33,376 bases of DNA. Source: Deltaproteobacteria bacterium. Its GTDB lineage: Bacteria > Desulfobacterota > Desulfuromonadia > Geobacterales > Geobacteraceae. Below, in pieces: positions 17,035-24,694 of this stretch. Where the stretch lies: positions 1 through 33,376 of the forward strand of contig JAJZUQ010000036.1 of NCBI GenBank assembly GCA_021848385.1, read 5' to 3'. Position numbers and translations under genes: made by a program. Numbering within the stretch: the stretch's first letter is position 1; every line of letters starts with the position of its first letter. The notes beneath the pieces are model-generated. The model did no database searches. It was not told the origin of the DNA and saw only the letters and a program-made list of their open reading frames with translations.

Positions 17035-18282
17035 GTGGCAATCACGCTGCTTGACATGCTGCTCAACGCAGGGCTCATAACCCGTGTCCAATTTGACGAC
17101 GCGCTGAAAAACCGTGTCATCTTCGGCGGCAAAATCGGGACCAGCCTCATTGAAATGGGGTACATAAGCGAAGAAGAACTGGCCCGGTTCCTGAGCAACA
17201 AGCTCGCCGTTCCCTACGTTTCACCCAAACAGCTCCTGACGATACCCCAGGAGACCATCGACCTGCTCCCCCGTGACATGGCCATTAAATACGGCGTTAT
17301 CCCCATTAAACTCGATAAAAAACGACTCAGCCTGGTCATGTCCGACCCAGCGGACCTCAAAGCCATTGACGAGATCGGCTTCATAACCGGCTTTATCGTC
17401 CGCCCCCTCATAACACCCGAAGTCAGGCTCATTCAGGCGCTCAGCAAGTATTACCAGGCGGATATGCCCCCCCGTTATCAGCACATCATCGAAATCTTAG
17501 AGGTGCGAAAGCAGGCGAGCGACGCACCTCAACCGCAACAGCCCGTCTTTACGGCTCCAGCGCCGAATGTTGATGCAAAAACCGCGCAGCTTGAACAGCC
17601 GGTTCCGACTATACCTACGCCAACATTAAAACCTAAACCGACGGTAAAGCCTAAACCTACAGTACAGCCTGAGCAGATGCCACCACCGTTGCCTGCCCCT
17701 GTACCCCACAAGCCACCAGAACAGGAGGAAGATCGGGAGGAGTACCTTGAAGACCTCGAAATCGTCGAGGATGGTGCATGGTCGGAGCAGATACGCCGCT
17801 TCCAGCCTGATGCGGTCTCTAACGGTCTCGCCTATGCCGAGAATAGCGAAGAGATCTCCGATCTACTGATAACCGAGTTGGGGAGACGAGTGCGGCGGGC
17901 AGCGCTTTTCAGGATCAAGGACCATTCAGCCAACTTCTGGAAGGGTTTTGATCGGAAAATGACTATCACCGGCATCGATAACCTTCGTTTCCCCCTCACC
18001 GAACCTTCCGTCCTGAAGACCGTTGCCGATAGTGCCGGCATTTACCTCGGACCGATGAAGGAGACCCCGATCAACCATCTCCTCTACGACGCACTCGGCG
18101 GTGGCCAACCGGCTGCAGTACTTCTCATGCCGGTCCTCATCGGCGGACGACTGGTCAACATCGTTTATGCCGAGGGAGATGAAGACCTGAACACCCTGGT
18201 TCCCGACCTGCAGAAACTCCTGACCAAAGCCACCCTCGCCCTGGAGATTCTCATCTTCCGAGAAAAGATCCTCATGCTCTGA
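17035..18282 (+). CDS. Stand-alone MshEN (type II secretion E N-terminal) domain protein with C-terminal GAF-like domain
   Basis: A 415-residue protein. Residues 1-155 match the MshEN/T2SSE N-terminal domain: a helical hairpin with LLDMLLNAGLITRVQFDDAL, GGKIGTSLIEMGYISEEELARFLSNKLAVPYV, then IPIKLDKKRLSLVMSDPADL. In related proteins this domain binds cyclic di-GMP; the RLG of the motif is KIG here (K33-G35). A Pro-rich linker with PKPT repeats (about 175-240) uses more A/T-ending codons than the rest. The C-terminal half (about 245-415) looks like a GAF-type fold (VLLMPVLIGGRLVNIVYAEGDEDLN). No ATPase Walker motifs are present, so it is not a secretion motor. GTG at 17035 has AAGGAGG 5 bases upstream. 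Likely a signalling adaptor. Confidence 0.8.
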   Translation: MAITLLDMLLNAGLITRVQFDDALKNRVIFGGKIGTSLIEMGYISEEELARFLSNKLAVPYVSPKQLLTIPQETIDLLPRDMAIKYGVIPIKLDKKRLSLVMSDPADLKAIDEIGFITGFIVRPLITPEVRLIQALSKYYQADMPPRYQHIIEILEVRKQASDAPQPQQPVFTAPAPNVDAKTAQLEQPVPTIPTPTLKPKPTVKPKPTVQPEQMPPPLPAPVPHKPPEQEEDREEYLEDLEIVEDGAWSEQIRRFQPDAVSNGLAYAENSEEISDLLITELGRRVRRAALFRIKDHSANFWKGFDRKMTITGIDNLRFPLTEPSVLKTVADSAGIYLGPMKETPINHLLYDALGGGQPAAVLLMPVLIGGRLVNIVYAEGDEDLNTLVPDLQKLLTKATLALEILIFREKILML

Positions 18283-18334
18283 TCATCCATGCCGCAGCAA
18301 CCTTACATCGGTTCGCGCGACCGGATGGATTCAC

Positions 18335-18373
18335 GGAAAGGGGGAGAGGCCGTCATGGCCCCTCCCCCTTTCC
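18335..18373. terminator. Bidirectional hairpin between convergent genes
   Basis: GGAAAGGGGGAGAGGCC (18335-18351) pairs with GGCCCCTCCCCCTTTCC (18357-18373) with one mismatch around a 5-base loop. The T residues lie within the stem on either strand, so it can serve both the MshEN gene and the small minus-strand gene. Confidence 0.65.
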
Positions 18374-18393
18374 GCTATCACTGCAACACCCGG

Positions 18394-18594
18394 TCAGTTG
18401 GTTATCTCCCTGCACGCCTCCCTTTCCCACGTATCCAGTTCACCGTTTTCAAGCTTCACCTGCACCGTTTCCCCTTCGTGGGTGCAGCCGAATGAATATC
18501 CAACCTTGCCAGTCCGTATGTTTCTCAACGGAACCCTTTCGTCCCGCTGCTCTGTCAGGTAACAGACCCTTTCATAATCAGTGGTTCTCATCAT
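18394..18594 (-). CDS. Small Cys-containing protein of unknown function (66 aa)
   Basis: A 66-residue soluble protein, not recognised by name. It has three cysteines (C11, C37, C61) and one His (H39, in GCTHEGETVQVKLENGEL), which could bind a metal or form disulfides. The strand pattern YSFGCTHEGETVQVKLENG looks like a small beta fold. Two ATG codons stand side by side at 18594 and 18591; GGAAGGGGGG lies just upstream and suits either. A promoter with an overlapping Fur-box-like palindrome is seen at 18630-18667, which supports the gene being real. It converges with the MshEN gene on a shared terminator hairpin. Confidence 0.6.
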   Translation of the reverse strand: MMRTTDYERVCYLTEQRDERVPLRNIRTGKVGYSFGCTHEGETVQVKLENGELDTWEREACREITN

Positions 18595-18629
18595 AATCCC
18601 CCCTTCCGGCTACAACTTCTCTTACTTGC

Positions 18630-18667
18630 ATCATACCGGAAATTGAGTTTTTTGAAAATGATTTTCT
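18630..18667 (-). promoter_or_regulatory. Promoter of the 66-aa gene with Fur-box-like palindrome
   Basis: On the minus strand a TATGAT -10 (18635-18630) is preceded, 17 bases away, by TTTTCA. The -35 lies inside GAAAATGATTTTC (18654-18666), a perfect palindrome. The 15-base TGAAAATGATTTTCT (18653-18667) matches the Fur 7-1-7 pattern TGATAATnATTATCA at most positions. Confidence 0.4.
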
Positions 18668-18742
18668 TTTTCGCTTCAACGGACTGCATAACCAAGTCTT
18701 ACCCGCAGGGCATTGAGCCCCGTCCATCCCCGATATTTATCC

Positions 18743-18771
18743 TTGACTCTCGACCTCACCTCCTCTAATCT
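18743..18771 (+). promoter_or_regulatory. Promoter of the exported Gly/Lys-tail protein gene
   Basis: A TTGACT -35 (18743-18748) and a TAATCT -10 (18766-18771) are 17 bases apart. The leader of about 45 bases carries a perfect GTGGC-GATTT-GCCAC hairpin (18782-18796). Confidence 0.6.
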
Positions 18772-18822
18772 TTGGAACGTTGTGGCGATTTGCCACTATC
18801 CAACATCCAGAAGGAGAACAGC

Positions 18823-19272
18823 ATGAAACGGATTCTTCTCACAGTACTTGCAGTACTTGCATTGGCAGGCACAGCGGTCGCAGGCGGCGGACTCGACAGC
18901 TTCCTCTCGAACCTGAATGTCCAGGCCAGCGCGGACCTCACCGGCTTTTCCGGCAGACTGAGCGCACAGTTCGGCATCCCCGGCGTCCAGGTAAGCGCCG
19001 TTATCGGCTCAGTGAAAGAGCCTGCCGATGCCTTTATGATCTACCAGCTCAGCCAGATGGCGAACGTTCCCCCAGATAGAGTCATGAAGGTTTATCAGTC
19101 CAAAAAAGGAAAAGGGTGGGGAGTAATGGCTAAAAGCCTGGGTATAAAGCCGGGGTCCCCTGAATTCCACGCCCTCAAACGGGGTGATTTCTCTCTCACT
19201 GGCCAGCCGGCCAATCAGCCGGGTCAAGGCCAGGGCAAGGGTCATGGAAAAGGGAGAGGGCATAACAAGTAG
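18823..19272 (+). CDS. Exported protein of unknown function with Gly/Lys/His-rich tail (149 aa)
   Basis: A 149-residue protein with a clear signal peptide (MKRILLTVLAVLALAGTAVAGG, cleavage expected after AVA). The mature part is small and uncharged at first, with NVPPDRVMKVYQSKKGKGWGVMAKSLGIKPGSPEFHAL, and ends in a flexible tail of GQGKGHGKGRGHNK type that could bind metal, nucleic acid or the cell surface. The frame extends upstream to 18772, but ATG at 18823 is chosen because AAGGAG lies 6 bases before it and it begins the signal peptide. Likely periplasmic or secreted. The family is not recognised. Confidence 0.75.
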   Translation: MKRILLTVLAVLALAGTAVAGGGLDSFLSNLNVQASADLTGFSGRLSAQFGIPGVQVSAVIGSVKEPADAFMIYQLSQMANVPPDRVMKVYQSKKGKGWGVMAKSLGIKPGSPEFHALKRGDFSLTGQPANQPGQGQGKGHGKGRGHNK

Positions 19273-19295
19273 CCCCCTTCACGATATTGATTTCG

Positions 19296-19335
19296 CAGGG
19301 GGACAGGTTACGAGCTGCTGGTAGCCTGCCCCCTG
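19296..19335 (+). terminator. Possible terminator hairpin
   Basis: CAGGGGGACAGG (19296-19307) pairs with CCTGCCCCCTG (19325-19335) with one bulged base. Only three T residues follow, so termination strength is uncertain. Confidence 0.45.
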
Positions 19336-19379
19336 TTTCATATCTTGGGGGATAGCTCTCGACAAGGCAGGTGGATGTC

Positions 19380-20483
19380 ATGGCACGAAAGGTCTTCATT
19401 TCCGCAACCGGCAAGAATATCGGTAAAACGACAACGAGTCTGTTTCTGCTGCACCTTGCCCGGAAAAAATACGGCCGTGTCGGGTTTATCAAGCCTTTTG
19501 GCCCGAAGCTGACCGTCATCAACAACATCGAGGTCGACAAGGATGCCGCTCTGATTGCCCAGGTATTCGGACTGGAAAACGATCTGCATCTCATGTCACC
19601 CCTGGTCCTTCACCCGGACTCGACCAGAAAAGCCATCGACGGCGAACTTCCGGTCGAACAACTGCAACGCCGGATCATGGACGCCTGTACCGAACTGGAG
19701 AACAAGTGCGACTTCCTTGTCATTGAAGGGTCGGGGCATGTGGGAGTCGGGTCGGTCATGGGGATGTCCAATGCCCGTATCGCCCGGATGCTCGGCGCAT
19801 CGGTGCTGATGGTAACCGGTGGGGGGATCGGCAACGTTGTGGATTCCGTTTATGCCAACCTTGCCCTCTTCGAGAAGGAAGGGGTTGACGTGCGGGCGAT
19901 CCTGGCGAACAAGCTGTTCCCCGAAAAACGCGACCGAACTCTCGACTACCTGCGCAGGGCATTTGCCGGAGAACCGTTCCAGGTCCTTGCCGGGTTCGAT
20001 TACCAGCCCGTTCTGGCCAACCCCACACTCCACCGTGTCTCCACACTCCTTGACCTTCCCATCAACGGCAACCCCCTCGATGCCCGACGCATCATAAACC
20101 ACGTGCAGATAGGTGCCTCATCTACCCAAAGGGTCGCCGAACTGCTGAAGGACTCTTCGCTCATCATCGTCACCAGCAGCCGCGACGAACTGCTGGTTAC
20201 CCTGGCAAACCTCTACCATATTCCCGAATACCGTGAGAAAATCGTCGGGCTGGTCATCCCGGGAATCAGTCCGATCGGCAAAATTACCCAGCAGATACTC
20301 GACCGGAGCAACATCCCCTACCTGCGCACCCGTCAGCACACAACCGCTGAACTTCACCGTCTCATCACCGAGGACGTATCCAAACTGACTGCTGAGGATA
20401 CGGAAAAGATCGCGCTGGTGCGAAACCTGGCCGACACGGCATTCGACTTCGACGCGCTGGACGCCCTCTTCGACACAAAATAA
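19380..20483 (+). CDS. BioD-like P-loop and DRTGG-domain protein
   Basis: A 367-residue protein. The N-terminal half is a dethiobiotin-synthetase-like P-loop domain with Walker A GKNIGKTT (residues 11-18), a VIEGSGHVG strand and a VMVTGGGIGNVVDS strand. The C-terminal half (about 210-325, RIINHVQIGASSTQRVAELL...SLIIVTSSRDELLV...IPYLRTRQHTTAELHRLI) fits the DRTGG domain. The same two-domain unit occurs in front of the catalytic domain of long phosphotransacetylases, but here that domain is missing, so a nucleotide- or metabolite-sensing role is more likely than enzyme activity. ATG at 19380 has AGGTGG 5 bases upstream. It is followed 59 bases on by the DUF4197 gene and may share its transcript. 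Confidence 0.8.
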   Translation: MARKVFISATGKNIGKTTTSLFLLHLARKKYGRVGFIKPFGPKLTVINNIEVDKDAALIAQVFGLENDLHLMSPLVLHPDSTRKAIDGELPVEQLQRRIMDACTELENKCDFLVIEGSGHVGVGSVMGMSNARIARMLGASVLMVTGGGIGNVVDSVYANLALFEKEGVDVRAILANKLFPEKRDRTLDYLRRAFAGEPFQVLAGFDYQPVLANPTLHRVSTLLDLPINGNPLDARRIINHVQIGASSTQRVAELLKDSSLIIVTSSRDELLVTLANLYHIPEYREKIVGLVIPGISPIGKITQQILDRSNIPYLRTRQHTTAELHRLITEDVSKLTAEDTEKIALVRNLADTAFDFDALDALFDTK

Positions 20484-20542
20484 GCACGTGTGACACACAA
20501 GAGCCACTCCCTTCAGGACTTCGCCACCAAGGAGGATTCACC

Positions 20543-21265
20543 ATGCAGCGTTCGATTTTCATCAGCTTCTTTGCCCTGCTCGTGATGGTCACCGGCTGCC
20601 AGGCCGGCTTCTTTGACGACCTGTCCCGGGGACTCGGCCTTCCTTCCCTGCAGCAGACCGGCCTTGATGACGCAACGATCGTGAAGGGGCTCAAGGAAGC
20701 CCTTTCCACCGGCACCGACCGGGCAGTCAAGGCTGTGGCGCAACCCGACGGCTATTTCGGGAACCAGGCGATCAAGATTCTCATGCCGGAAAAGATCCGC
20801 AACGTCACCGACCTCCTCGGCAAGATGGGATTTCAGGCACAGGTGGATGAGGTAGTCCTGGGGATGAACCGGGCGGCGGAAAAAGCAGCCCCCATGGCAA
20901 CGGAATACTTTGTCGGCGCTCTCAGGGAGATGACCTTTACCGATGCACGGGCTATTCTCCAGGGGGGAAACACGGCGGCAACCGACTATTTCAAACAGAA
21001 AACCGGTGTAAAAATCCAGGCAGCCTTCAAACCGGTCATCGCCGACAGCATGAACAAGGTCGGTGCAACACGCGCCTACAAGGGGATGATGGCCAATTAC
21101 GGAGCACTTCCCTTCGTAACGGGGACGGCGTTTGACATCGACAACTACGTGGCAAACAAAGCGGTGGACGGGCTCTTTACCATGCTGGGGGAAGAGGAGA
21201 AAAAAATCAGGACAGACCCTGCCGCCAGGGCGACCGAACTGCTGAGGAAGGTTTTCGGGAGATAG
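20543..21265 (+). CDS. DUF4197 family lipoprotein
   Basis: A 240-residue protein. A lipoprotein signal ends in the lipobox VTGC (Cys18), so the mature protein is likely anchored to a membrane in the periplasm. The body, with [23 protein letters not shown] near residue 40, [25 protein letters not shown] and [32 protein letters not shown], follows the DUF4197 family in order and length. Function is unknown. ATG at 20543 has AAGGAGG about 6 bases upstream. A strong terminator follows, so it ends the unit begun by the BioD-like gene. Confidence 0.88.
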   Translation: MQRSIFISFFALLVMVTGCQAGFFDDLSRGLGLPSLQQTGLDDATIVKGLKEALSTGTDRAVKAVAQPDGYFGNQAIKILMPEKIRNVTDLLGKMGFQAQVDEVVLGMNRAAEKAAPMATEYFVGALREMTFTDARAILQGGNTAATDYFKQKTGVKIQAAFKPVIADSMNKVGATRAYKGMMANYGALPFVTGTAFDIDNYVANKAVDGLFTMLGEEEKKIRTDPAARATELLRKVFGR

Positions 21266-21320
21266 ACGACATACCGTCCTGCAGCATCGGCTATCTGCCC
21301 ATAGTTCGTTCCGGTGCAAA

Positions 21321-21360
21321 AGAGGGGAAAGGCCACAGCAAGCCTCTCCCCTCTCTTTTT
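21321..21360 (+). terminator. Rho-independent terminator after the DUF4197 gene
   Basis: AGAGGGGAAAGGC (21321-21333) pairs with GCCTCTCCCCTCT (21342-21354) with one mismatch, followed by a T run to 21360. Confidence 0.85.
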
Positions 21361-21418
21361 ATCCTCTATTCGGCAGTTGAACACTGCCGTTTTCAGGTTT
21401 GTCTGCTCGAAACGCGGG

Positions 21419-22747
21419 TCAATTGCCCCGTCGCGCCCGGTTCACGTGGGTCCGGGACGATGCTGCCTGCGGTTGCGCCCCTCGACCGGGGACATGGGGC
21501 TTGACGCCTTCCGGTTTGTGGGACGGACCGCCGTGGGGATTGTTTTTCATGTCCCCCTGCGGCTTCCGCCGCGGCATCGGCTGCCGCGGCGGCCGGGCAA
21601 ATTCGGTGTCTTTCCGTGGGGCGGGAACGGTATAATCGAACCCATCCACCTTCCGGCGCTCGATGGTTGCATTCAGCTTCCGCTCGATGGTGCGCACCAT
21701 GACTCCGTCCTCACTGGTCACCAGAGTGAATGCGTCACCGCTTTTGGCAGCACGTCCGGTGCGGCCGATGCGGTGGACATACGCCTCCGCAGTATCGGGG
21801 ATGTCGTAGTTGAAGACATGGGATACCTGGGAAACGTCAATCCCCCGCGCAGCGATATCGGTGGCGACAAGGATCTGGAAGGTACCGTCGCGGAAACCGT
21901 CAAGCGCCGCCTGGCGCCGGTTCTGGGACAGGTTACCCTGGAGCGAGGCGGCCTTGTAGCCGGCCTTCTCCAGCTGCTCCCCCAGGCGCTTTGCGCGATG
22001 CTTGGTCCGGGTGAAGATGAGTACGGATTCGGTATCGGTGTGGTGGAGTATCTCCAGGAGGAGTGGCGTCTTGAGGTGCTGTTCCACCGGATAGAGGGCA
22101 TGACTGACGGTGACTGGAGGTGCGGTATTCCCCACCTGGACGGTAACCGGGTCGGCAAGGACCTCGTGGGCAAGTTTACGTATCTCGTCGGGCATGGTGG
22201 CGGAGAAGAGAAGGGTCTGCCGCTTTGGAGGGAGTTGCTTGAGGATGCGCCGGATGTCGGGGAAAAACCCCATGTCGAACATCTGGTCCGCCTCGTCCAG
22301 GACAAGTACCTCCAACCGGGAGAGGTCGATAGTCCCCTGGCCGATGTGATCCAGGAGCCTTCCGGGGCAGGCGACGACCACTTCTACACCCCGCTTCAGC
22401 TTGTCGATTTGGGGATTGATGTTGACGCCGCCGTAGACGGTGACACTCCGGATGCGGGTCTGCTTGCCAAGGTCAACGATGGACATGTGGATCTGCTCTG
22501 CCAGTTCGCGGGTAGGGGCGATGACGAGGGCACGGACATGGCCGCGCTCCCCCTGCATGAGACGATGCAGGATCGGGAGTGCGAAGGCAGCAGTCTTGCC
22601 GGTGCCGGTCTGGGCGAGCCCCATGACATCGCGCCCCTCCATGACGACCGGAATCGCCTGGGTCTGGATCGGAGTGGGCTCAACGTAGCCCGCGGCGGTC
22701 ACGCCGGCTGCCACGCTGGGATGGAGGTTGAATTTCTTGAACTGCAT
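21419..22747 (-). CDS. rhlE: DEAD-box ATP-dependent RNA helicase, RhlE type
   Basis: A 442-residue RNA helicase. Motifs appear in order: Q motif (GYVEPTPIQTQAIP), I (AQTGTGKT), Ia (PTRELAEQ), II (DEAD), III (SAT), then the second domain with TRTKHRAKRL, VATDIAARGIDV and VI (HRIGRTGR). A basic Pro/Arg/Gly-rich tail of about 70 residues follows, as in RhlE proteins, and would hold RNA. These enzymes unwind structured RNA in ribosome assembly, mRNA decay or at low temperature. The frame is open to 22915, but ATG at 22747 is chosen because AGGAAA precedes it and MQFKKFNLHP is a family-like start. The upstream part of that frame is non-coding leader with a terminator hairpin at 22776-22805. Confidence 0.94.
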   Translation of the reverse strand: MQFKKFNLHPSVAAGVTAAGYVEPTPIQTQAIPVVMEGRDVMGLAQTGTGKTAAFALPILHRLMQGERGHVRALVIAPTRELAEQIHMSIVDLGKQTRIRSVTVYGGVNINPQIDKLKRGVEVVVACPGRLLDHIGQGTIDLSRLEVLVLDEADQMFDMGFFPDIRRILKQLPPKRQTLLFSATMPDEIRKLAHEVLADPVTVQVGNTAPPVTVSHALYPVEQHLKTPLLLEILHHTDTESVLIFTRTKHRAKRLGEQLEKAGYKAASLQGNLSQNRRQAALDGFRDGTFQILVATDIAARGIDVSQVSHVFNYDIPDTAEAYVHRIGRTGRAAKSGDAFTLVTSEDGVMVRTIERKLNATIERRKVDGFDYTVPAPRKDTEFARPPRQPMPRRKPQGDMKNNPHGGPSHKPEGVKPHVPGRGAQPQAASSRTHVNRARRGN

Positions 22748-22775
22748 TTTGTTTCCTACTTTCCGTGTTCCGCAA

Positions 22776-22805
22776 GAAAAAAGCCCCGGAAATTTTCCGG
22801 GGCTT
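22776..22805 (-). terminator. Terminator-like hairpin in the rhlE leader (attenuator candidate)
   Basis: On the minus strand AAGCCCCGGA (22805-22796) pairs with TCCGGGGCTT (22790-22781) and is followed by six T residues. It lies between the predicted promoter and the rhlE ATG, 30 bases before the start, so transcripts must read through it. Confidence 0.75.
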
Positions 22806-22851
22806 ACGATATTGTCGTTGTTAATCCGGGAACAGCTGTTGTTGATAGTTG

Positions 22852-22881
22852 ACCCTAGCAGCTTTAGGGAACCACTGTCAA
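22852..22881 (-). promoter_or_regulatory. Likely promoter of rhlE
   Basis: On the minus strand a perfect TTGACA -35 (22881-22876) is 18 bases from TAGGGT (22857-22852), within the word TGCTAGGGT. The leader would be about 100 bases. Confidence 0.55.
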
Positions 22882-22921
22882 GCAGAATAACGTCAGCGTG
22901 CCGGCAGGGCTGCACACCCCC

Positions 22922-22950
22922 TTGACCTCCGCGGCTGAAACGGCTACTCT
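22922..22950 (+). promoter_or_regulatory. Likely promoter of the YkgJ-type gene pair
   Basis: A TTGACC -35 (22922-22927) and a TACTCT -10 (22945-22950) are 17 bases apart, about 35 bases before the ATG at 22991. Confidence 0.5.
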
Positions 22951-22990
22951 TTTCTCAATCCCACCAGTTTGCACGAGGAGAAGGCATTCC

Positions 22991-23698
22991 ATGTGGCAGC
23001 ATCTTATCAACGCAGCAGGTGAGGAGCAGGCTCTCTTCGACAGAGAAATTCAGGCATGGATCGGCAGCTATACCCGCGGAGGGGGAACGATATTCTGTGG
23101 CAAGGGGTGCGGCAACTGCTGCACCCTGGCGGTCAACTGCACGTTTCCCGAAGCGCTCCGCATCGCCAGGTCCCTGACCACACTCCAGGCCGAAAGGGTA
23201 CGTGATCACACCGCACGGCTCATGGCCCGCATGCACGGAGTAGCCGACCTGAAATCCTATCTCAGGATGCACCGCCAAGAGATCGGCTGCTGCCCGTTTC
23301 TCGACGATGGGGGCATCTGCGGCATCTATGGTGAGCGTCCCTTCTCCTGCCGCGCCCTTATTTCCACCAGGGAAAACCGCTGGTGCGGGCTCGACTTCTC
23401 CACGCTCTCTTTGGAAGAGAAGCGGGACTTTGTCGAGAGTCTCGACCGGGAGGTGGTCACCTTCCCCCTGCACTACGTGGCCGAAACCCAGAACCGGGGG
23501 CAGGCGTTAGAAACAGGAATGGCGGAGGAAATGATCAAGAGGTTCGGTTTTTCCCTCTATGGCGATCTCCCCTATCTCGTCCATCTGGAGCGGGAACACC
23601 AGTTGAGCAGGATCATTCCCCAGGGGTATGAGGTTACCCTGAGTTTCCTCGACCAGAACGGCCTTCTCAAACCTTTTCTCGTCATACCCGATCGATAG
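22991..23698 (+). CDS. YkgJ-family cysteine cluster protein (235 aa)
   Basis: A 235-residue protein of the zinc/iron-chelating CxxxCxxCC domain family. The N-terminal cluster is C36, C40, C43, C44 and C50 (FCGKGCGNCCTLAVNC), and the second half of the domain is GCCPFLDDGGICGIYGERPFSCR, the usual partner set. A long C-terminal part of about 100 residues without cysteines is additional to the core domain. The metal and role are not known for most members. The frame extends up to 22898, but ATG at 22991 is chosen for GAGGAGAAGG just upstream. A second, shorter member of the same family begins 57 bases downstream. Confidence 0.85.
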   Translation: MWQHLINAAGEEQALFDREIQAWIGSYTRGGGTIFCGKGCGNCCTLAVNCTFPEALRIARSLTTLQAERVRDHTARLMARMHGVADLKSYLRMHRQEIGCCPFLDDGGICGIYGERPFSCRALISTRENRWCGLDFSTLSLEEKRDFVESLDREVVTFPLHYVAETQNRGQALETGMAEEMIKRFGFSLYGDLPYLVHLEREHQLSRIIPQGYEVTLSFLDQNGLLKPFLVIPDR

Positions 23699-23755
23699 GG
23701 AGGTCCTGGTTGCCGCCGGATTGTCCGGCCGGTCGTTACATTCAGGAGACAAGCC

Positions 23756-24058
23756 ATGTTCTGGCGTGACCAACCCAAAACCAGGCTTCACGGTGCCCTC
23801 CTCGACCGGCCGGCCGACGACCCCGACCGCTGCAAGGGGTGCGACGGTGCCTGCTGCCGAGCTTTCCCCGCTGTGGAACTCACCTGGCAGGAGTACGAGC
23901 GTCTGCTCGCCCTCGGCGCCACCCGCCTCGATTTCTCTCTGACGGGACATCACAAGCTGATAATCGAAAATGGCTGCGAGTTTCTCGTCCAGGGAAGATG
24001 TGTCATCTACGAGCATCGGCCGGACATCTGCCGGCGCTTCATCTGCACAGAGGAATAA
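23756..24058 (+). CDS. YkgJ-family cysteine cluster protein, short form (100 aa)
   Basis: A 100-residue minimal member of the same Cys-cluster family. The first set is C26, C29, C33 and C34 (RCKGCDGACCRAFP), the second C74, C82, C92 and C97 (GRCVIYEHRPDICRRFIC). ATG at 23756 has AGGAGA about 7 bases upstream. It differs enough from the 235-residue neighbour that it is not a recent duplicate. Probable co-transcription with that gene. Metal binding is likely from the motif; the partner and role are unknown. Confidence 0.85.
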   Translation: MFWRDQPKTRLHGALLDRPADDPDRCKGCDGACCRAFPAVELTWQEYERLLALGATRLDFSLTGHHKLIIENGCEFLVQGRCVIYEHRPDICRRFICTEE

Positions 24059-24193
24059 TTAGGAGTCTGTATCCTCACCGCTTCCTCCTTGACCCGAAGG
24101 GAAGAAAGGGGTATCTTCCAGGCTTTAAGACTGTTCCATCAAGCCTCATCAAAGAATCTGACCACACCTGACATAGAAGGAGCATACCCCATT

Positions 24194-24568
24194 ATGCCCA
24201 TCAAGAAATCAAAGATATTCCTCTGGTTCTTCATTGCCGTGGCACTCGTTGTCGGCGCAGCTGCCGGCTATACCTGGCTGTCCCTCACCTGGAGCTTTTC
24301 CAGCGGAGAACGTGCCGGCTATATCCAGAAATTTTCCCACAAGGGGTGGCTCTGCAAGACCTGGGAAGGTGAACTCGCCATGGTTCCGGTCCCCGGTTCG
24401 ATCCCCGAAAAGTTCATGTTCAGCGTCCGGAGCGATGCGGTGGCCGAGCAGATCAACCACTCCATGGGGAAAAGGGTGTCGCTCCACTACGAGCAGCACA
24501 AGGGGGTCCCGACCAGGTGTTTCGGCGAAACCGAGTACTATATCACCGGCATAACGGTGACCGAGTAG
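24194..24568 (+). CDS. Membrane-anchored conserved protein of unknown function (124 aa)
   Basis: A 124-residue protein with one N-terminal membrane helix (IFLWFFIAVALVVGAAAGYTWL) and a small extracytoplasmic domain. The stretch FSSGERAGYIQKFSHKGWLCKTWEGELAM is recognisable from conserved hypothetical proteins of several phyla, some of which carry a doubtful '6-phosphogluconate dehydrogenase' label; nothing here supports that activity. The frame opens at 24089, but ATG at 24194 is chosen because AAGGAG (24177-24182) precedes it and it starts the Lys-rich leader of the helix. A terminator lies 56 bases after the stop. Confidence 0.75.
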   Translation: MPIKKSKIFLWFFIAVALVVGAAAGYTWLSLTWSFSSGERAGYIQKFSHKGWLCKTWEGELAMVPVPGSIPEKFMFSVRSDAVAEQINHSMGKRVSLHYEQHKGVPTRCFGETEYYITGITVTE

Positions 24569-24624
24569 ACATCTTTTAGCTGTTCAAAGTGCTTCTTGAA
24601 ACAGCCCAGCAGCATAGCAATAAA

Positions 24625-24654
24625 GAAAACCCCGTCTTTTCAGGCGGGGTTTTC
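24625..24654. terminator. Bidirectional terminator between convergent genes
   Basis: GAAAACCCCG (24625-24634) pairs with CGGGGTTTTC (24645-24654), with A and T runs at the two ends, so it can serve both the 124-aa gene and lpxC. Confidence 0.8.
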
Positions 24655-24694
24655 TTGTGGAACAGCATCCTGTTCTCACCACCACTCAAACCGG

